Assembly (NCBI GenBank): GCA_027627225.1 | Contig: CM051030.1 | Location: 3,503,001-3,567,000, forward strand | Direction: 5' to 3' | Source of the DNA: Congeria kusceri | Lineage: Eukaryota > Mollusca > Bivalvia > Myida > Dreissenidae | Length of the DNA: 64,000 nucleotides | Part shown: positions 11,201-22,671 of the stretch, piece after piece | How the letters are laid out: every line of letters begins with the position of its first letter | Numbering within the stretch: the stretch's first letter is position 1 | Position numbers and translations under genes: made by a program | The notes under the pieces: model-generated | The model's database searches: none | Seen by the model: only the letters and a program-made list of their open reading frames with translations | Told to the model about the DNA's origin: nothing

Positions 11201-11345
11201 GTCAGGAGAGAGGGGACGCGCGTGAAGGCTAAGGCGCAATATGAACGCAACCGGAAGCGGAAGTGGCGTGCTCGGAACAAACTAACCACGACAGTTCGCG
11301 TTAAAAACGACTACTGTACTTTTATTTGCTGGCGGCAAAATCAGA
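8300..11345. other. AT-rich sequence, no gene seen
   Basis: I find no convincing exon, RNA gene or full repeat in these 3 kb. Short open frames (for example 8634-8915, 10004-10334, 10920-11458) have no domain-like features and no good splice context. Confidence 0.4.
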
Positions 11346-11720
11346 ACCCTTTAATATCAATATTTTCCTCCAGTGGGGAGGGGGAGCAGCGGGCTGACCA
11401 AGGGGAATCTGACTTTATTTTATTTTTGAGGTCTAATTTCCCACTCAAGCATTTCTAAATCCCCACAATGGGAGATGCTTAATTGGTGTATCAAATAGCC
11501 CGGGGGGGGGGGGCAATATTACCGGGATCTAAAATCCGACCAAAGTCTATTTCCCCGTTACCCTTAATCATTCGGATTTCCCCGGGACCCGGAATCATTC
11601 GGCCTGTCATATTCCCGCCTGTAGGGAATCGCGTTCAGTCTAAAGTCCCGTATATGCCCGGCGCTGCCCCCCCCCCCCCCCCCCCCACTCCCCGGATGAA
11701 AATATTTGAAATATTTGATA
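11346..11720. repeat. Inverted, diverged copy of the 4798-5040 element
   Basis: The reverse complement reads gaatgattccgggtcccgggg, gacttnggtcggattttagatcccggtaatatt, gggctatttgatacaccaat, agcatctccca, then cagcccgctgct, in the same order as 4798-5040. G12 and C16 homopolymers (about 11501-11513 and 11670-11686) are assembly-sensitive. Confidence 0.7.
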
Positions 11721-12307
11721 GGTGCATAAAGAATTCAATCTTTGAATACAGGCTTCGTTCAAAACACAAAGCATTCGTGCCGACATTGTCAGTGTTGCGA
11801 ATTTGTAGCCAGCTCCATGGCAAACGAAAAAAATTATCTGAAAAGTTGATCAAACAATTGTTAAAGCCGCTGTCCATATAATATAATTCAATACATTTTA
11901 AATTGTAATTAGTTCTAATGAACGTTAATAACGTTAATTCGACTGAAAACTGTTTCTTATTAACGTTAGGTATTTTATAAAATCTATGTTCGAAAGCGAT
12001 TGGTATGAACGGAATATACACTAATGTACATGCTGATTTACTCCAGAGGCATCACCAGCTATCGCATACAGAAACTATGCGATGAAAAATTACCAAACGT
12101 TGTTTAAAACGCTATTATTTGAACAATTTCAATGCGTTTTTTTGTGTATTTGGTTTGGTAAAATGTCCATTAGAAACAATTTCAGCAACATTTTATTATT
12201 TACATATTTCTGGACTGCTGCTTTAATGCATTTGATGAAATCGTTTAAGTTGAAATATGTATATGTTAATGAACATATAATATTAGTTTCATTTTATTTA
12301 AAGGATA

Positions 12308-12960
12308 ATTTTCGATTTGGGGTTGTTTATCGGCCAATAAACAACGATTTGGAGTTCTGATGCGTAGGAATTAAACGTTAGCCCGAGTTGTTCAATAGCC
12401 ACGCATCAGAACGACAACGAGTTGTTTATTGGTCGATAAACAACGATAATGCGAACATATTTCGATTCTCACATGATTTGACACCTATTTTTGCATTTGT
12501 AATTGGAACTACGTTTTACTATGCTCCGCTCACAATCGGGATTTATTTTTTGCGTTGTTTGGGGTAGTTTTTCAACGATAATTGTGTTGTTTGTCTTTTG
12601 AAAAAATAGCGACTGTCATGATAGAGTTAAGAAATAATTTTGGATTTATCGTTGTTTATCGGATAATAAACAACGATTTGGAGTTCTAATGCGTAGGACT
12701 TAAACCACGAGCGTGTTAGTCCGAGTTGTTTAATAGCTTTGCATCAGATCGACAAAGAGTTGTTTATTGGCCCATAAACAACGATAATCCGAAAATTATT
12801 TCGATTCTAACATGATTTTACATGTATTTTTGCAATTGTCATTGGAACTACTTTTTAATATGCTCCGCTCAGAATCGGGACTTCTTTTTGCGTTGTTTGT
12901 GGGTAGTTTAACAGCGATAATTTTGTTGTTTGTCTATACAGAAATGAGCGTGTATCATGT
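12308..12960 (+). repeat. Nested-palindrome repeat, two tandem copies
   Basis: Copies at about 12308-12625 and 12645-12960 each hold gttgtttatcggccaataaacaac-type hairpins on both sides of an inverted pair (gttctgatgcgtagg / gccacgcatcagaac). A downstream arm follows, containing ttttgcaattgtaattggaac, tatgctccgctcagaatcggg and tagtttaacaacgataattgtgtt, bounded by attctaacatga and tcatgttagaat. The first 150 bp can fold as one long hairpin. Confidence 0.75.
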
Positions 12961-13339
12961 TAGAATATATATTTAATGCTAGAGTTGGTATTATATTCCA
13001 TGTAATAAAGTCCCCAAGAAACATTTCGCAAGTGTTTATCATACTTATTAATTGTATCAACCACAAAGTTCGTACTTACGTCAATCGAAATACTTATTGA
13101 TAATACGTTTTTAACAGTATGAAATGTAAGGCTGTTTAAAAAACTAACAAATACTGACAATGATTTAAGCATCCGAAGTAATATTTATTCACATACATAT
13201 GTCAATAAAGTAAACGTTTTTTTTAAACATCACTACGCAGCTTGGCACAGGCCCTATTCAATGTTGACTTGACGTCATGTTACGCTTCAAAGAACGAATA
13301 ATGTGCGACTGGTCGAAAATAAAATAATGATGCATTATG

Positions 13340-13725
13340 CCCCCCATCGAAGATGGCGGTGTATATTGGTTTGCTGATGTCGGCTGGCCGGTCAGTCGGT
13401 AATCTTTTTCGTTTCCGCTCTCTATGTCAAACAGTTTTCATCCGATCTTCACCAAACTTCATGAAAATGTTTGTGGGCATAATATCTCGGCCAAGTTCGA
13501 TAATCAGCCATATCGCCCCAGGAATGGTGGCGTTATCGCCCTTGAATTATCTAAAGTTGGCCTTTTCAGCCGTTTCCGCTTTTTAAGTCCAAAAGTTTTC
13601 ATCCCATCTTCACCAAACTTCATGAAATGTTTGTGGGCATAAAATCTCAGCGTAGTTTGATAATCAGCCAAATCGCCCCATGAATTGTGGAGTTTTCGTC
13701 CTTGACATATCTAAATTTGGCATGT
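13340..13725. repeat. 161-bp tandem repeat, about 2.3 copies
   Basis: The phrase catccgatcttcaccaaacttcatgaaaatgtttgtgggcat at 13439 recurs at 13600, with aatcagccatatcgcccca following each. The open frames at 13353-13642 are repeat translations. Confidence 0.75.
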
Positions 13726-15340
13726 TTTATGTTATTATATTATTATATATTTATTTATTTATAAGCAACAATACAAAACATTATTCTAAAGGAATAATTC
13801 ATGCATACCGATACTCGATATGTATGTTTGAAAGCCGTCCGTAATGAATTTGATAATGCCAATAGATGTGTCTGTTATACGAAATATCAAATGCCTACAC
13901 TTGACTGCATGTAGATGCGCACGTACGGACGAAAACACATGCCTCTGGGGTGGAATATAATAAACAATAGATGTGTGATGTGTCTAAATGAATATTTAAT
14001 GATAAATTTGTGACAAATGCTTAAATTTCTATCTACATGAAATTTCGCTGATCGCTGGTGCCGGTAAAAACATGAACTCGCTGATAACTGGTGCCATTTT
14101 TTGTACACCCCATCACTTCAGGACGTTATATCTCTAATATAAAACAATGAACAATTCTGAAAATTGGTGCGGTTACTAGTGGAACAATACGCAAAAAGTC
14201 TGTCTATTTAGATTTTTGCAAAATAAGCTATTTGCGGCGATAAAACTATATATACTTGACAAATACATCGAAAACACATAATGTTCGATTTTAACTCGCT
14301 TTTTCTTGGAAAATATAAGGTTCTGTAACTTTATATTTTCTGCGATGTGTCTTTATTGCTTCTGACATCTTTGTATAATTTTTTTTTTAATCAAAGCAAA
14401 AACGTATAAAAACAATATATACTAATCCACCGTCTCTCCGTTTTCGTCTTCGCTGGAAAGTGGTGACATCGCTGATAAGGAGCCGGTACTACGGTGTGAT
14501 AACTGTTTTACAAACAGCTCTTGTTTTAACAAAATAAATCAATGACTTAATACAATCAAATAAAATATTAATAGAATAATCAGGAGCGGCGACCGAAATA
14601 AATTACTTAAATATGTTTGACATCAATTAATGAGGTAATTTTGCAATCTGTGAATATGGCCCTTTAATGCAGGAATTATAAAGGGACGTATTCCCAGAAT
14701 GAAAAATTTACAATTCAACTTCAAATTTTGTTGTCACAGATGCCAAACAAAGTAACAGTGTACATAAAATAGAGAAATAACATAACTGAAAACTTTTTGT
14801 CACAGATTCCAAAAGAACAAAAAGAATAATCAATATACAGGAGCGAAATAACACTACTGACATAGACAAACATGTATACTGAAAATACCGTCAGTAGCAT
14901 CAGTTGAAATTGATAAAATTATAAAGCGCTTGTGACTCGAAATGATGGATTTGAAGTGTTTCTGTTGTTTTCGTTGTAATTGATGAAAATACGTGAATCA
15001 CTTACATGAAGTAAATCAAAACGCTGACAGCGTAGAAAGACTGTTGGCGACAACATAAACTAAAAGCATGTGAATTATGAGTGCATTTTTGCAAAAGGCA
15101 AACATTTGTTTGAATGAAGTTCAATGCCCCACCTTTACACTTTATAATTTGGCTTCTTATTCAATAGTATTCGACATCTTAATGAAAACTAATTTGTAAG
15201 TAACGAACAATTATTTATTCGAGCTAATTATCTTATGCAAACGGAATTATATACATGCCAGTTAACAAGTCAATCTGCAAGGGCCAGAATAGCCGATACA
15301 GCGTAGTAGTGTAGCGCACCGATTGTTAGTGCTTCGTAGC
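13726..15340. other. AT-rich sequence with a decayed TIR/SINE-like copy
   Basis: About 14655-14960 resembles, in reverse, the right half of the 19190-19705 element (gtgttatttcgctcc, gggaatctgtgac, atgcaggaattataaagggac). I see nothing else beyond AT-rich sequence. Confidence 0.35.
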
Positions 15341-15345
15341 CAAAT

Positions 15346-15379
15346 ATCTATAAATAAACATGTTTATTTATAGATCTTT
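15346..15379. other. Perfect hairpin sequence
   Basis: atctataaataaacatgtttatttatagat is a 30-bp perfect palindrome. It is flanked on both sides by cgtagcc motifs (15337, 15384), which could mark a small fold-back element. Confidence 0.6.
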
Positions 15380-15399
15380 GTTCGTAGCCTACTGAGTCA

Positions 15400-17020
15400 A
15401 AATAGATCATACGATAAAAGCTCTCTATTGTCCATAGTACAGTTTAAAATTAATAAATTACAGTAATTTGTTGTAAAAATATTCAGAATGAGAATTGGTA
15501 GCAAGAAAAAATACTTTCGCAACGAGTCAAAAAGAACCGCAACCTCCGCGCAGAGATTTGACTGGTTCCGAGTATAGCTGTAATCAAATCCCTGCCGCCA
15601 TAACAAACCACGGGATGATGATCGATTTAATTATTTAAATTTATCTATTATTTATGGTTTTCATTAGTTATTTTCTTTTTCTGTTTTCATTATTGACAGC
15701 AAACGATATATACAAATGTAACGTTTCGCCCGAACTTCGGGTATCAAGTATTGCGCACCCAATTAAACAATACAACGAATAATATAACTAATATGTATAT
15801 TTAATTTCCCTCAAGCTACCTTGCTTTATGATTAGCTTATTGTAGACAAATGATTGGTATGGAACAGTAAATTAAAAATAATTAACTATTATTATTATAC
15901 GATGACCCCGAGCACGACTTCCAGTCTGCTATGAAACCCCGAGGGTGGTCTGAAACACTGTATTGACCTCGAGTCCTTGGTATGAAACACACGATACTCC
16001 GGGTCTGGAACACAGGAGTGTATGGTGTTATATTCCTATATGACCCCGTACCCTGGGTATAGAGCCTATGAAGAGACTTGGAGTCTTGGTACGGAGATAT
16101 GGAACTTTTATATTATCAATTTACTAGCGACCCGGGCTATTGAGGGGTACGAATCCTGCAAACATCGCCCATATGTCGCAAGAAGAGGATTGCCAGACTC
16201 AGAGCACCCAAAGTCCCTAGTGTTTAATCAATAATATAATTTTAAATACCTTCTATATTCGTGTCGATTTTAACTCGACGAAAGCGGGAGCAGATCTGCT
16301 AGAATTTACCAACGCTCACGCTTTTATACTACCCGCACATCCGGGTAACGTAACTACCTAATTACTCATGCGTAATAAACACGGGCTTTATTACCTAACG
16401 CATGCGATTGTCCACACATTACTTTCTTTGAGAAATATTTGCCCTTAGGCGCAATCAGTGACTGTGTGTAATAAAGATCATTTGGATGGGTAAATTCGTC
16501 ACACAAAGTCCAGTTATGTAAGAAATTGCACTGAGTTGCATTAAATAAGTAAAAGTTACAAACAACTAATCCTTCCGGATCTGGAAGGATTTTACTTGTG
16601 TTGGCAGTGGTGACCGTTAACCGATAGGGGAGGTAAACCCTTAGAGGAGTTTGAAATAACCGATGTAGCGCATTAATTTGGTGGCCTTATTCCATGACAC
16701 TCCGGTAAATATTTCGGTTACATATAAGTAAATAGCAAAAGTAGGGATGTCATTAGTTTAAAGTTATTTTGTAATAAATTGACCTTTTAGAAACTGAAAT
16801 TTTAATAAATCACATGATATACACATTATAATACATATTACATACATTATCTTAAATAATTAAAATGTAAGAAAATGAGTGTGAAATTTTGCTGTTTTGA
16901 AGAAGGACCCATTCTGGTTTCGATTTACTGACCAATAGCCTGCAAAGAAAAGAAGTAGTTTCCGCGATACCTGTTTTCGAAATTCCCCTCTCAATTCCCC
17001 GAAATTCCCCTCTCAATAGA
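15400..17020. other. Unassigned sequence
   Basis: No gene is recognised. 15900-16240 is unusually rich in cccga/gggtctgg words and has one 70-residue open frame without recognisable motifs. The short palindromic pair ccttccggatctggaagg lies near 16571-16590. Confidence 0.3.
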
Positions 17021-17024
17021 CCGT

Positions 17025-17125
17025 TGGCTTCCGCCAACAGTCTAAAAATACATGGACTGGTATAGAAATCGGAATAGGCTAGACTTTTGATCCGGATGTC
17101 TGAGGTTCAAATCCCGACGGAAGCA
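17025..17125 (+). pseudogene. tRNA-like remnant
   Basis: A B-box-like ggttcaaatcc (17104-17114) is followed by cgacggaagc, which can pair with an upstream gcttccgcc (17027-17035). The distance is too long for an ordinary tRNA, and I cannot draw a clean anticodon arm. A tRNA pseudogene or SINE head is the most I can support. Confidence 0.3.
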
Positions 17126-17294
17126 ACATTTTTTATGCTTTTAGTATTTGAGCTTTAAAATTCCGATGCTTTAATTTGGGACGTTTAATGGCATATTTAT
17201 TATTATTTTTATTTTTTTACAAAATTATGTGAACAAATCCGTTTAAGCAGATTAGATTCTCCTTGTTTTCGAGTTACACAAAGCGCAGGTCTGT

Positions 17295-17485
17295 CAATGT
17301 GTGTGTGTGTGTATTACATTTTTTTCGAGTGCACCGGGATTCTCTTTCATGTGGCCATCGCCCCCAGATGTTAATTGGGTTATGGGGGATAGTAGTAGGT
17401 TAGGGTGTAGCGGGGGCTCGAACCTGCGACCCATGGGTTGTGAAGCCAGTGTGTTAACACTAGGCCACGGATCCGCCACTAGGTC
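17295..17485 (-). mobile_element. tRNA-derived SINE with CA-repeat tail
   Basis: Reading minus, an A-box-like gtggcctagtgtt (about 17455-17469) and a perfect B box ggttcgagccc (17414-17424) lie about 40 bases apart. They are followed by ggcgatggccacatg and a tail ending in CACACA. The tail segment recurs at 42716-42800, which supports a dispersed SINE. Confidence 0.65.
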
Positions 17486-17518
17486 TTTCAATAGCGATAT
17501 TGCAACATTTATAAATGG

Positions 17519-17745
17519 GGCGTGTCGTGGGAAACCCGGGCTTAATGCATCTGCTAATCCAGGACGACATTTTCCGCTTTTATGGTATTTTCCGTTTCAA
17601 GGAAGTCTCTTCTAAATATAAATCCACTGTAGGCGGAAAGTGTCGTCCCGGTTTAGCCTGTGCGGAAGCCTGTGCAGTCCGCACAGGCTAATCCGGAACG
17701 ACACTTTACGCAGATGCATTAAGCCCGGGCTTCCCACGACATGCC
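17519..17745. mobile_element. MITE with about 36-bp terminal inverted repeats
   Basis: The left end ggcgtgtcgtgggaaacccg with gggcttaatgcatctgc (17519-17554) is inverted at 17710-17745 with one or two mismatches. Inside are a second inverted pair (ggacgacattttccgc / gcggaaagtgtcgtcc) and a palindrome agcctgtgcggaagcctgtgcagtccgcacaggct near 17656-17690. I recall this sequence type as very abundant in dreissenid DNA (not verified here). Confidence 0.85.
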
Positions 17746-17749
17746 TCAA

Positions 17750-18089
17750 GTAATTAATATTTTCAGTTAGTTTTAAGTTGGTTGCTTTTTAAGGGTAAGA
17801 CATTGTATGGCATGTTTTAATACCACGCATAATATGTTAATTAAATAATATCAAAATTAATTTTGCCATAAATAAAACGAAACTATTACGTTTGTGAACG
17901 AGAATATTTTATTGACACAGTTAAGATCAGGGGGTGGATCCAGGATTTCGTGTTAGGAGGACGTAAAGTTTTGATCGCGCAGTTATAACCCCTTTATGTT
18001 GTATGTGTCTGCAGTGATCAGCTATAGATCCGTATCAAATATATAGGATAACTCTTCGCACATCATTATCATCATCATCATCATCATTT

Positions 18090-18121
<32 letters not shown>

Positions 18122-19185
18122 GATCACCAAATGCACTTTGTTTCACTGAATAAATAAATACTTCACCATATGTTTGTAAGACATGTTGGTTCAAGAGTAT
18201 GTCAAACATCTTCTTTGGCAGTAAATTAGCCTTGTTTGATGTGCCTATCCACTAAATTGTATATGACATTTATCGTTATATATATCAGGAACATCTTTAA
18301 ACATATAAAATCCGTAAATTCAAGCACACACGCATCGAGAATTGTTGTATTATTTATTTACCGAATTGTAATGGTCTCTTTTCGAACTAAATTATTTATT
18401 GAGACAAAGCTACATTTATACTCGGAAGAAGTCATTGATTTGACTTGAATTTCGACTTTAAATCATAATTATTCGCAACGTAATTAATGTCTTGTGTATG
18501 GTATCCTGTGCCGACGGTCACGGGTGTATTGCATCTGACATGTTTATATAATATAGGAATTTAGAAAAGCAAACAATATCACCCAATAATAAAGGTGTAT
18601 ATACCCATTGTCTATAGAATATCGTTTTCCATGAACGTTGGCGCCGGTACTACGGTGTACGTAAGAAATATATGGGCGGGCTAGGTGGGGCATGTTTTAT
18701 TGAAGTTGATGTTTGTCTTACCGAATTGTGCTAGCGAAGCGAGCGGAAAAATAATTAAGCATATTTATCCAGTTTTTACCGTTTTATATACGCCCTTGTA
18801 TGTATGGTCCGAACGGTTTAGGGGTGGGGGGGGGGTCGCCGGGTGTTATATTATATTACAATGTTGAAATTAACAATTTATTCTATATCCGTTCTGTTGA
18901 CAAAATGTTTTAACATAACAATATTATTATTGAGATACAAGTATGTTGTAAATTTTTGTTGTAAATTTATGTTGTAAATTTATGTTGTACATATTCATTT
19001 TATCTTCTCTGTATTTTTCGGCTTCGGGAAATAAAATGTACCGTGTCAATATGATCGTCTGTTGGGGCTGAAAATAGAAAACTAACAAATATATTAATAG
19101 AAATAAAAAACTATCAAATAAAGGAAATAGTATTTGTTTTATCACATTCTGGTCTTAAACAAACCAATGTAAAAAAAACAACATG
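17750..19185. other. AT-rich sequence with an ATC microsatellite
   Basis: A (TCA)n run covers about 18064-18121. The rest has scattered short open frames without supporting features. A (ttgtaaatttatg) triplication lies near 18945-18987. Confidence 0.4.
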
Positions 19186-19189
19186 CATA

Positions 19190-19705
19190 TTAAAGGCACT
19201 TGTTCACAGATTTTTGTTTTGATTTTTTTTCAGTATACCATTTAATGTCTTAACTTGAAAGATTTAAGCATCGGCACTAAAACGCTCAAGTATAATTACG
19301 AGGAAAAGGATTAAAAAAACAACAAAAAACAAACAAACAAACACAAAACAAGTTGCTCCTAACGGGGTTCGAACCTCAGACCTCTGGAACAAAAGGCTAA
19401 CGCCTAAACCACTCGGCCATTCCGAATTGTGTGTACTTCATGTAAGGAATACAAGTGTTGTCAACAATTTTAACGAACACAACAGAAACACTTCAAATTA
19501 TTCCATCGTTTAGGGTTACAAACGCATTATAATGTTCTCAATTTCAGCTGATAAAGGCTAATTAACGAAACGGTATTTACAGTATATTTCTATGTCAGTA
19601 GTGTTATTTCGTTCCATTATATACACTATTCTTTTATTTTGGGAATCTGTGACACAAAGTTGGAAAAAATGTCAATTCGTCAATCTGTGAAAAGGTCCCT
19701 TTAAA
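19190..19705. mobile_element. TIR-bounded element with internal tRNA-like segment
   Basis: The left end aaaggcacttgttcacagatttt (19192) is mirrored by aatctgtgaaaaggtcccttt (19682-19702). Inside, the minus strand carries a tRNA-like unit: A box ggccgagtggtttaggcg (about 19405-19423) and B box gaggttcgaaccccg (about 19362-19378), with a Leu/Ser-type spacing. Relatives lie at 21985-22612 and 45376-45822. An element with both TIRs and an internal Pol III-type promoter is a composite; it could be a SINE flanked by MITE ends or a TIR element that captured a tRNA. Confidence 0.6.
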
Positions 19706-20079
19706 CCATACTTGCACATTTGCTACACTAACATTGAAAATGTAATCGTGTTATATAACGAAAAACAGATTATTTTTTTTTACAGAATGCAAGTGGAAAA
19801 AATGTGTTAAAATTATTCATTTAGTACTTTTCTTATAAAAGCAACAAAAACAGTCGTGGACTTTTAAGCAACGTCGCTACAACACAACATCATTATAGTT
19901 TAGAAAAGAATGCATATTATATAAATATGTATGCTACAGATGAGTGTAAAGAAATACACTAGCAGTTCGTTATAAATACAAAGACAATCTCGAGGGACGT
20001 TATTGGCGAAACATTTTCCGTGGAAGAATTCAATGTTCAATTATTTGAAAATCTAACATGATACTCTCTCATTTTTCTA

Positions 20080-20690
20080 TTGACAAAGAACAAAATTATC
20101 GTTGTAAAACTACAAATAAACAACGAAAAAAGAAGTCCCGATTCCGAGCGGAGCATAGTAAAACGTAGTTCTCATTACAGTTTCTAAATATTTGTGAAAT
20201 AATGTTAGAATCGAAATAATTTTCACATTATCGTTATTTATCGGTCAATAAACAACTCTTTGTTGTTCTGATGCGTGGCTATTAAACCACTCATGGTTTA
20301 ATTTCTTCGCATCAGAACTTCAAATCGTTGTTTATTGGCCGATAAACAACCATAAATCGAAAATTATTTCTTTATTGAAAAAAACCATGACACACGCAGT
20401 TTTCTATAGACAAACACAATAAATCACCGTTGTTAAACTACCAATGAAACAACCCGAAAAAAAAGTTCCGAAACTATAAAATATAGTTCATGTTGTAAAT
20501 GCAAAAAACTATGTCTGGTCATGTTTAAATCGAAATAATTTTCGCATTATCGTTGTTTATCGGCTAATAAACACCGATTTGTCGTTCTGATGAGGTTTAT
20601 TAAACGCCCTCGTGGTTTAATTCATACGCATCGGAACTCCAAATCGTTTTTATTAGCCAATAAACAACTCGAAATCGAACACTATTTCTT
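20080..20690 (-). repeat. Nested-palindrome repeat, two tandem copies, inverted
   Basis: About 20080-20375 and 20380-20690 are reverse-orientation versions of the 12308-12960 copies. They hold atcgttgtttatcggc(c/t)aataaacaac hairpins, cgttctgatg...cgcatc(a/g)gaact pairs, and tctaacatga/tcatgtt boundaries. Confidence 0.75.
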
Positions 20691-20796
20691 AAATAAATTT
20701 ACACCTTGTAAAATAAAAACGAACGACGTTTATAAAAATACCAAAGACATACCTTACAAAAGAAGCCGAAACTCCATTGCTATTTGTCGCCAGTCG

Positions 20797-21045
20797 TCAC
20801 ACGATGTATAACGGAGACACAGTCATCACCTCAGGGTCATATTGACCGGAAGCGACCCTCAGGATACCGGAAGTGGTATCGTCTTCTTCCGCTTCCGCTC
20901 CCGTAGCCAAGCACTGGGCAACCGTCAAGTCTACGTCATCTAACTGGTAACGCCAACCGCCACCACCACCGCCGCCACCACCACCACCGCCACCACCACC
21001 ACCACCACCACCGCCGCCGCCGCCGCCGCCACCACCACCGCTCAT
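20797..21045 (-). CDS. Poly-glycine reading frame, possible exon
   Basis: The minus strand encodes Met-Ser, then 28 uninterrupted Gly codons (GGT and GGC only), then WRYQLDDVDLTVAQCLATG, AEAEEDDTTSGILRVASGQ and YDPEVMTVSPLYIV to a stop. The part after the Gly tract is GC-richer than its surroundings and looks protein-like (acidic, with DDxDLT and SGILRV), unlike nearby shadow frames. SGILRVASGQYDPE loosely recalls a cadherin tG.i.v..xYDxE segment, but I cannot assign it. A GTGTGA near the stop could be a donor, so this may be an internal or first exon. The length of the Gly tract is prone to slippage. Confidence 0.35.
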   Translation of the reverse strand: MSGGGGGGGGGGGGGGGGGGGGGGGGGGGGWRYQLDDVDLTVAQCLATGAEAEEDDTTSGILRVASGQYDPEVMTVSPLYIV

Positions 21046-21286
21046 GATGAGAATACCTTAAATGGAACAACCTCATCATGATACCACATTGTTCATTACT
21101 GCATTGAGATATTTGTTATTTGTCATTTCTTGATGTATATGTGTCATTAAAACGAAGTTTTGTTGAATTAGAAGTTATGACCATAGCAAAGCGTCAAATG
21201 CCAGTGTAAAATACGTCAAAGCATTGAGACAAAATATTTGTTCGTAATTTATTAGTTATTTAAAAAGAAATAATCGATTTATCGTT

Positions 21287-21572
21287 GTTTATCGGCCAAT
21301 AAACAACGATTTGGAGTTCTGAATGCATAGGAATTAAACCGCGAGGGCTTTAGCCCGAGTTATTTTATAGCCACGCGTCACAACGACAAAGAGTTGTTTA
21401 TTGGTCGATAAACAACGATAATGTGAATATTATTTCGATTCTAACGTGATTAGACATACATTTTTGCAATTGTAATTGAAACTACTTTTTACTATGCTCC
21501 GCTTAAAATCGGAACTTCTTTTTGCGTTTGTTATTGGGTAGTTTAACAACGATAATTGTGTTCTTGGTCTTA
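21287..21572 (+). repeat. Nested-palindrome repeat copy
   Basis: It carries atcgttgtttatcggccaataaacaacgatttggagttctgaatgcatagg, a matching inverted segment, tttattggtcgataaacaacg, cgattctaacgtgatt, tatgctccgctta and tagtttaacaacgataattgtg, followed by (TAA)n at 21571-21602. The closing tcatgttagaat end is missing. Confidence 0.75.
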
Positions 21573-21984
21573 TAATAATAATAATAATAAAATAATAATA
21601 AATATGTAATATGTGACTGATATGTAAAGAGACTCAAACGTTTTGAAGTACATGTATATATTTATTAACTCCATTTGAATTTATAAAATAATTTATTGAT
21701 TTTAACTTTAAAATTGTATAATGTAAAAGTTCAGTGTACGTACCAAGAAAATGTTGTTCAACGAAAACGAAAGATTTTAGTCCCCGGTTTACGCTGCAAT
21801 AACATCTTGAGCGCAGTCAGGCTAAGTTATACCCACTCTGACCACGTGATGTGTTAACTATGACTTGGAGGGGAATTCCTAATTCCTTTTCTGAAGTCAT
21901 CAAATGTCATATTATGACTAAATTTAAAACGGGTGCAATATCTGGAACATTGTTTTCTGAAAACATCAAATGTCATATTATGAA

Positions 21985-22612
21985 ATTTAAAGGGACTTGT
22001 TCACAGATTTTACGTATTTTTGAAAAATGCCATTAAATGTAAAAACTGCACAAACTAAAGCATCTGGAGTAACAAATAACACAAATTAAATAAGGAAAAA
22101 AGTAAATTTAAAAAAGCCTTCGCGGGGGCTCGAACCTACGGTGATCGCGATTACAAATCTGACACTCTAACCACTCGGCCCGCCTGACCACTCGGCCCTC
22201 CTGACCACTCGGCCCTCCTTACCACTCCTGACCACTCGGCCCGCCTGACCACTCGGCCCTCCTGACCACTCGGCCCTCCTGACCACTCGGCCCTCCTGAC
22301 CACTCCTTGCCACTCGGCCCTCCTTACCACTCGGCCCTTCCGACTAACTAATAGTGTATTTTAACGCTATGAAGGTGATACATGTGTTTGCCAAGATACC
22401 GATGAAAAGCGTTACAGACGCTTAATACAATTTTTTCCATTTCGTGTGATGATTATTTCTAAACGACACTATATTTTCTATATATTTCTTTGTCATGAGT
22501 GTTATTTTGCGTGTTTATATGTACAGTACCGTATTTTTTCTTTTTGGGATCTATGACTAAAAATTGGAAAATCGTCAATTTGCCAGTCTATGCACAGGTC
22601 CTTTTAAAACCG
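21985..22612. mobile_element. TIR/tRNA-like element with amplified A-box repeats
   Basis: The left end aaagggacttgttcacagatttt (21988) and the right end gtctatgcacaggtcctttt (22586-22606) match the family at 19190. The internal minus-strand tRNA-like unit has a B box (ggttcgagccc, about 22127-22138). Its A-box word ggccgagtgg is reiterated nine times, with two truncated units, in a 17-bp tandem array at 22168-22345. Confidence 0.65.
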
Positions 22613-22671
22613 GTGCAATATATCTGAAACATTTATGAAACAGAAAGTAAAACTATGCAGACGCTGTCCTG

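Noticed and set aside
11483..12021. Pro-rich and Gly-rich frames of about 130 residues on both strands
   Set aside because: They lie across the homopolymer-rich repeat copy at 11.35-11.72 kb.
17025..17125. Functional tRNA gene
   Set aside because: Only a B box and a possible acceptor pairing are seen. Length and anticodon arm do not fit.
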